NCBI GenBank assembly: GCA_964547995.1 | Contig: CAZJRB010000191.1 | Span: 1-6,673 of the forward strand | Origin: CAZJRB01 sp964547995 | Lineage (GTDB): Bacteria > Planctomycetota > Planctomycetia > Pirellulales > Thermoguttaceae | Direction: 5' to 3' | Length of the DNA stretch: 6,673 nt | Shown: one piece after another, positions 6,137 through 6,673 of the stretch | Numbering within the stretch: position 1 is the first letter of the stretch | Layout: each line of letters opens with the position of its first letter | Translations under genes and position numbers: made by a program | Notes under the pieces: model-generated | Database searches by the model: none | What the model saw: the letters and a program-made list of their open reading frames with translations, nothing else | What the model was told of the DNA's origin: nothing

Positions 6137-6589
6137 TCATTTGTCGACGCCTATTCTAACATCGTTTTGCGATCTATGTCGAGCATCCTCGCGGCCGTTC
6201 GCCGAGGCCGAAGGTAAGCCGCGACCGTCACTCGGGGCCCAGTAGTATGGGCTCTTCCACTTCTCCTATTGCCGGACCCACCGCTTGGCTTTGTGTAGCG
6301 CTTCGGCATAAGAGGCCCACATCACCGGTACGAGCAATACGGATATCTCGCACTCGTATGATCCTCGTACCCGATTCCTCGCCACCACCGCACACACATT
6401 CCCTGGAGGGTTCGGCTCGCCGGGGGATGATTCCATCACGGTCTTTCACAAGGCGTTGGAGACGTCAGTATCCCAAGACCGATGCGCAGACGCGTCTTCA
6501 ACGCGACCCGATTCCTTCGCTTGAACCGTGCCGCACACATGAAAGCCAACGACAAGACCCCAGGCACACAGGAACCTTTGAATTGTCAT
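6137..6589 (-). pseudogene. Broken exported protein gene with a CHAT-domain-like C-terminal remnant
   Basis: The ATG at 6587-6589 is preceded by AAGGAAGG (about 9 nt away) and starts a clear signal peptide, MTIQRFLCAWGLVVGFHVCG then TVQA. After 47 codons the frame meets TGA at 6446-6448. It then stays open to a TAG at 6266-6268 and ends at TGA 6137-6139, 151 codons in all. In this same frame, MWASYAEALHKAKRWVRQ, the TAG, then EKWKSPYYWAP (6322-6236) resembles the end of CHAT domains, where an ALxxAxxWLR helix is followed by a PYYWAxFxLxG strand. The caspase-like His/Cys centre of a CHAT protease is not visible, and the strand after YYWAP is lost. I read this as a gene reduced by deletion and stops. 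The alternative is a genuine 47-aa secreted peptide lying next to an unrelated CHAT scrap. The esterase promoter lies in its tail. Confidence 0.5.
6153..6182 (-). promoter_or_regulatory. Candidate sigma70 promoter of the esterase gene
   Basis: On the - strand, TCGACA (6177-6182) and TAGAAT (6153-6158) each match the consensus at five of six positions and are 18 nt apart. Transcription would start near 6146, giving a leader of about 50 nt that lacks a Shine-Dalgarno sequence. The promoter lies within the tail of the decayed CHAT-like gene. Its -10 box is identical to that proposed for the GH38-like gene. Confidence 0.45.
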
Positions 6590-6673
6590 TGTAGTTCGCC
6601 TTCCTTCGTTCCTTCTTCGTCTTTGTTGCCTTCACGGGGCTGTTCGCCGATTCCGTACCGGATTGGCTCCCAG

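Noticed and set aside
6228..6449. 73-codon open frame on the - strand
   Set aside because: No family features or ribosome binding site. The alternative frame carrying the signal peptide and CHAT-like motifs explains the region better.
1..6673. CRISPR array, tRNA or rRNA genes, toxin-antitoxin or defence operon
   Set aside because: No regularly spaced repeats, tRNA cloverleaf, rRNA signature or paired small genes were seen on either strand.

Overview
The window looks like a piece of a Planctomycetota-type chromosome (inference). The coding sequence is moderately GC-rich. All three intact genes encode proteins with signal peptides, and two of them are secreted carbohydrate or ester hydrolases of types common in planctomycetes. 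The intact genes are widely spaced and alternate with remnants of mobile or repeated gene families. No universal marker gene is present, so the phylum is a guess.

Layout. Bases 1 to about 883 are the RNA core of a group II intron on the + strand, probably cut off at its 5' end by the window edge. It has a 34-nt domain V and a domain VI hairpin with a bulged A, but no reverse transcriptase/maturase gene in domain IV. Bases 1215-3863 (+) encode an 882-aa exported GH38-like (alpha-mannosidase-type) glycosidase with a good sigma70-type promoter just upstream. Bases 4093-4950 (+) encode a 285-aa exported, lysine-rich coiled-coil protein of unknown function. Directly after it, 4978-5133 (+) is the C-terminal stub of a tyrosine recombinase. 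On the opposite strand, 5162-6097 encodes a 311-aa exported alpha/beta-hydrolase esterase with a complete Ser-Asp-His triad. Upstream of it, also on the - strand, 6137-6589 holds a decayed gene: a Shine-Dalgarno sequence and signal peptide, then two in-frame stops around a stretch resembling the C-terminal end of a CHAT (caspase-like) domain.

How it fits together. The three intact genes do not form an operon: gaps are large, each has its own candidate promoter, and the esterase converges on the other two. A shared role in breaking down external glycans or their acyl groups is plausible for the GH38-like enzyme and the esterase, but nothing in the sequence proves it. The strongest theme is genome decay and past mobility: an ORF-less group II intron whose domain V carries an altered catalytic-triad position, a recombinase stub and a broken CHAT-like gene, all within 6.7 kb. 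I do not see a convincing new multi-gene system. The intron is the element that most deserves follow-up.
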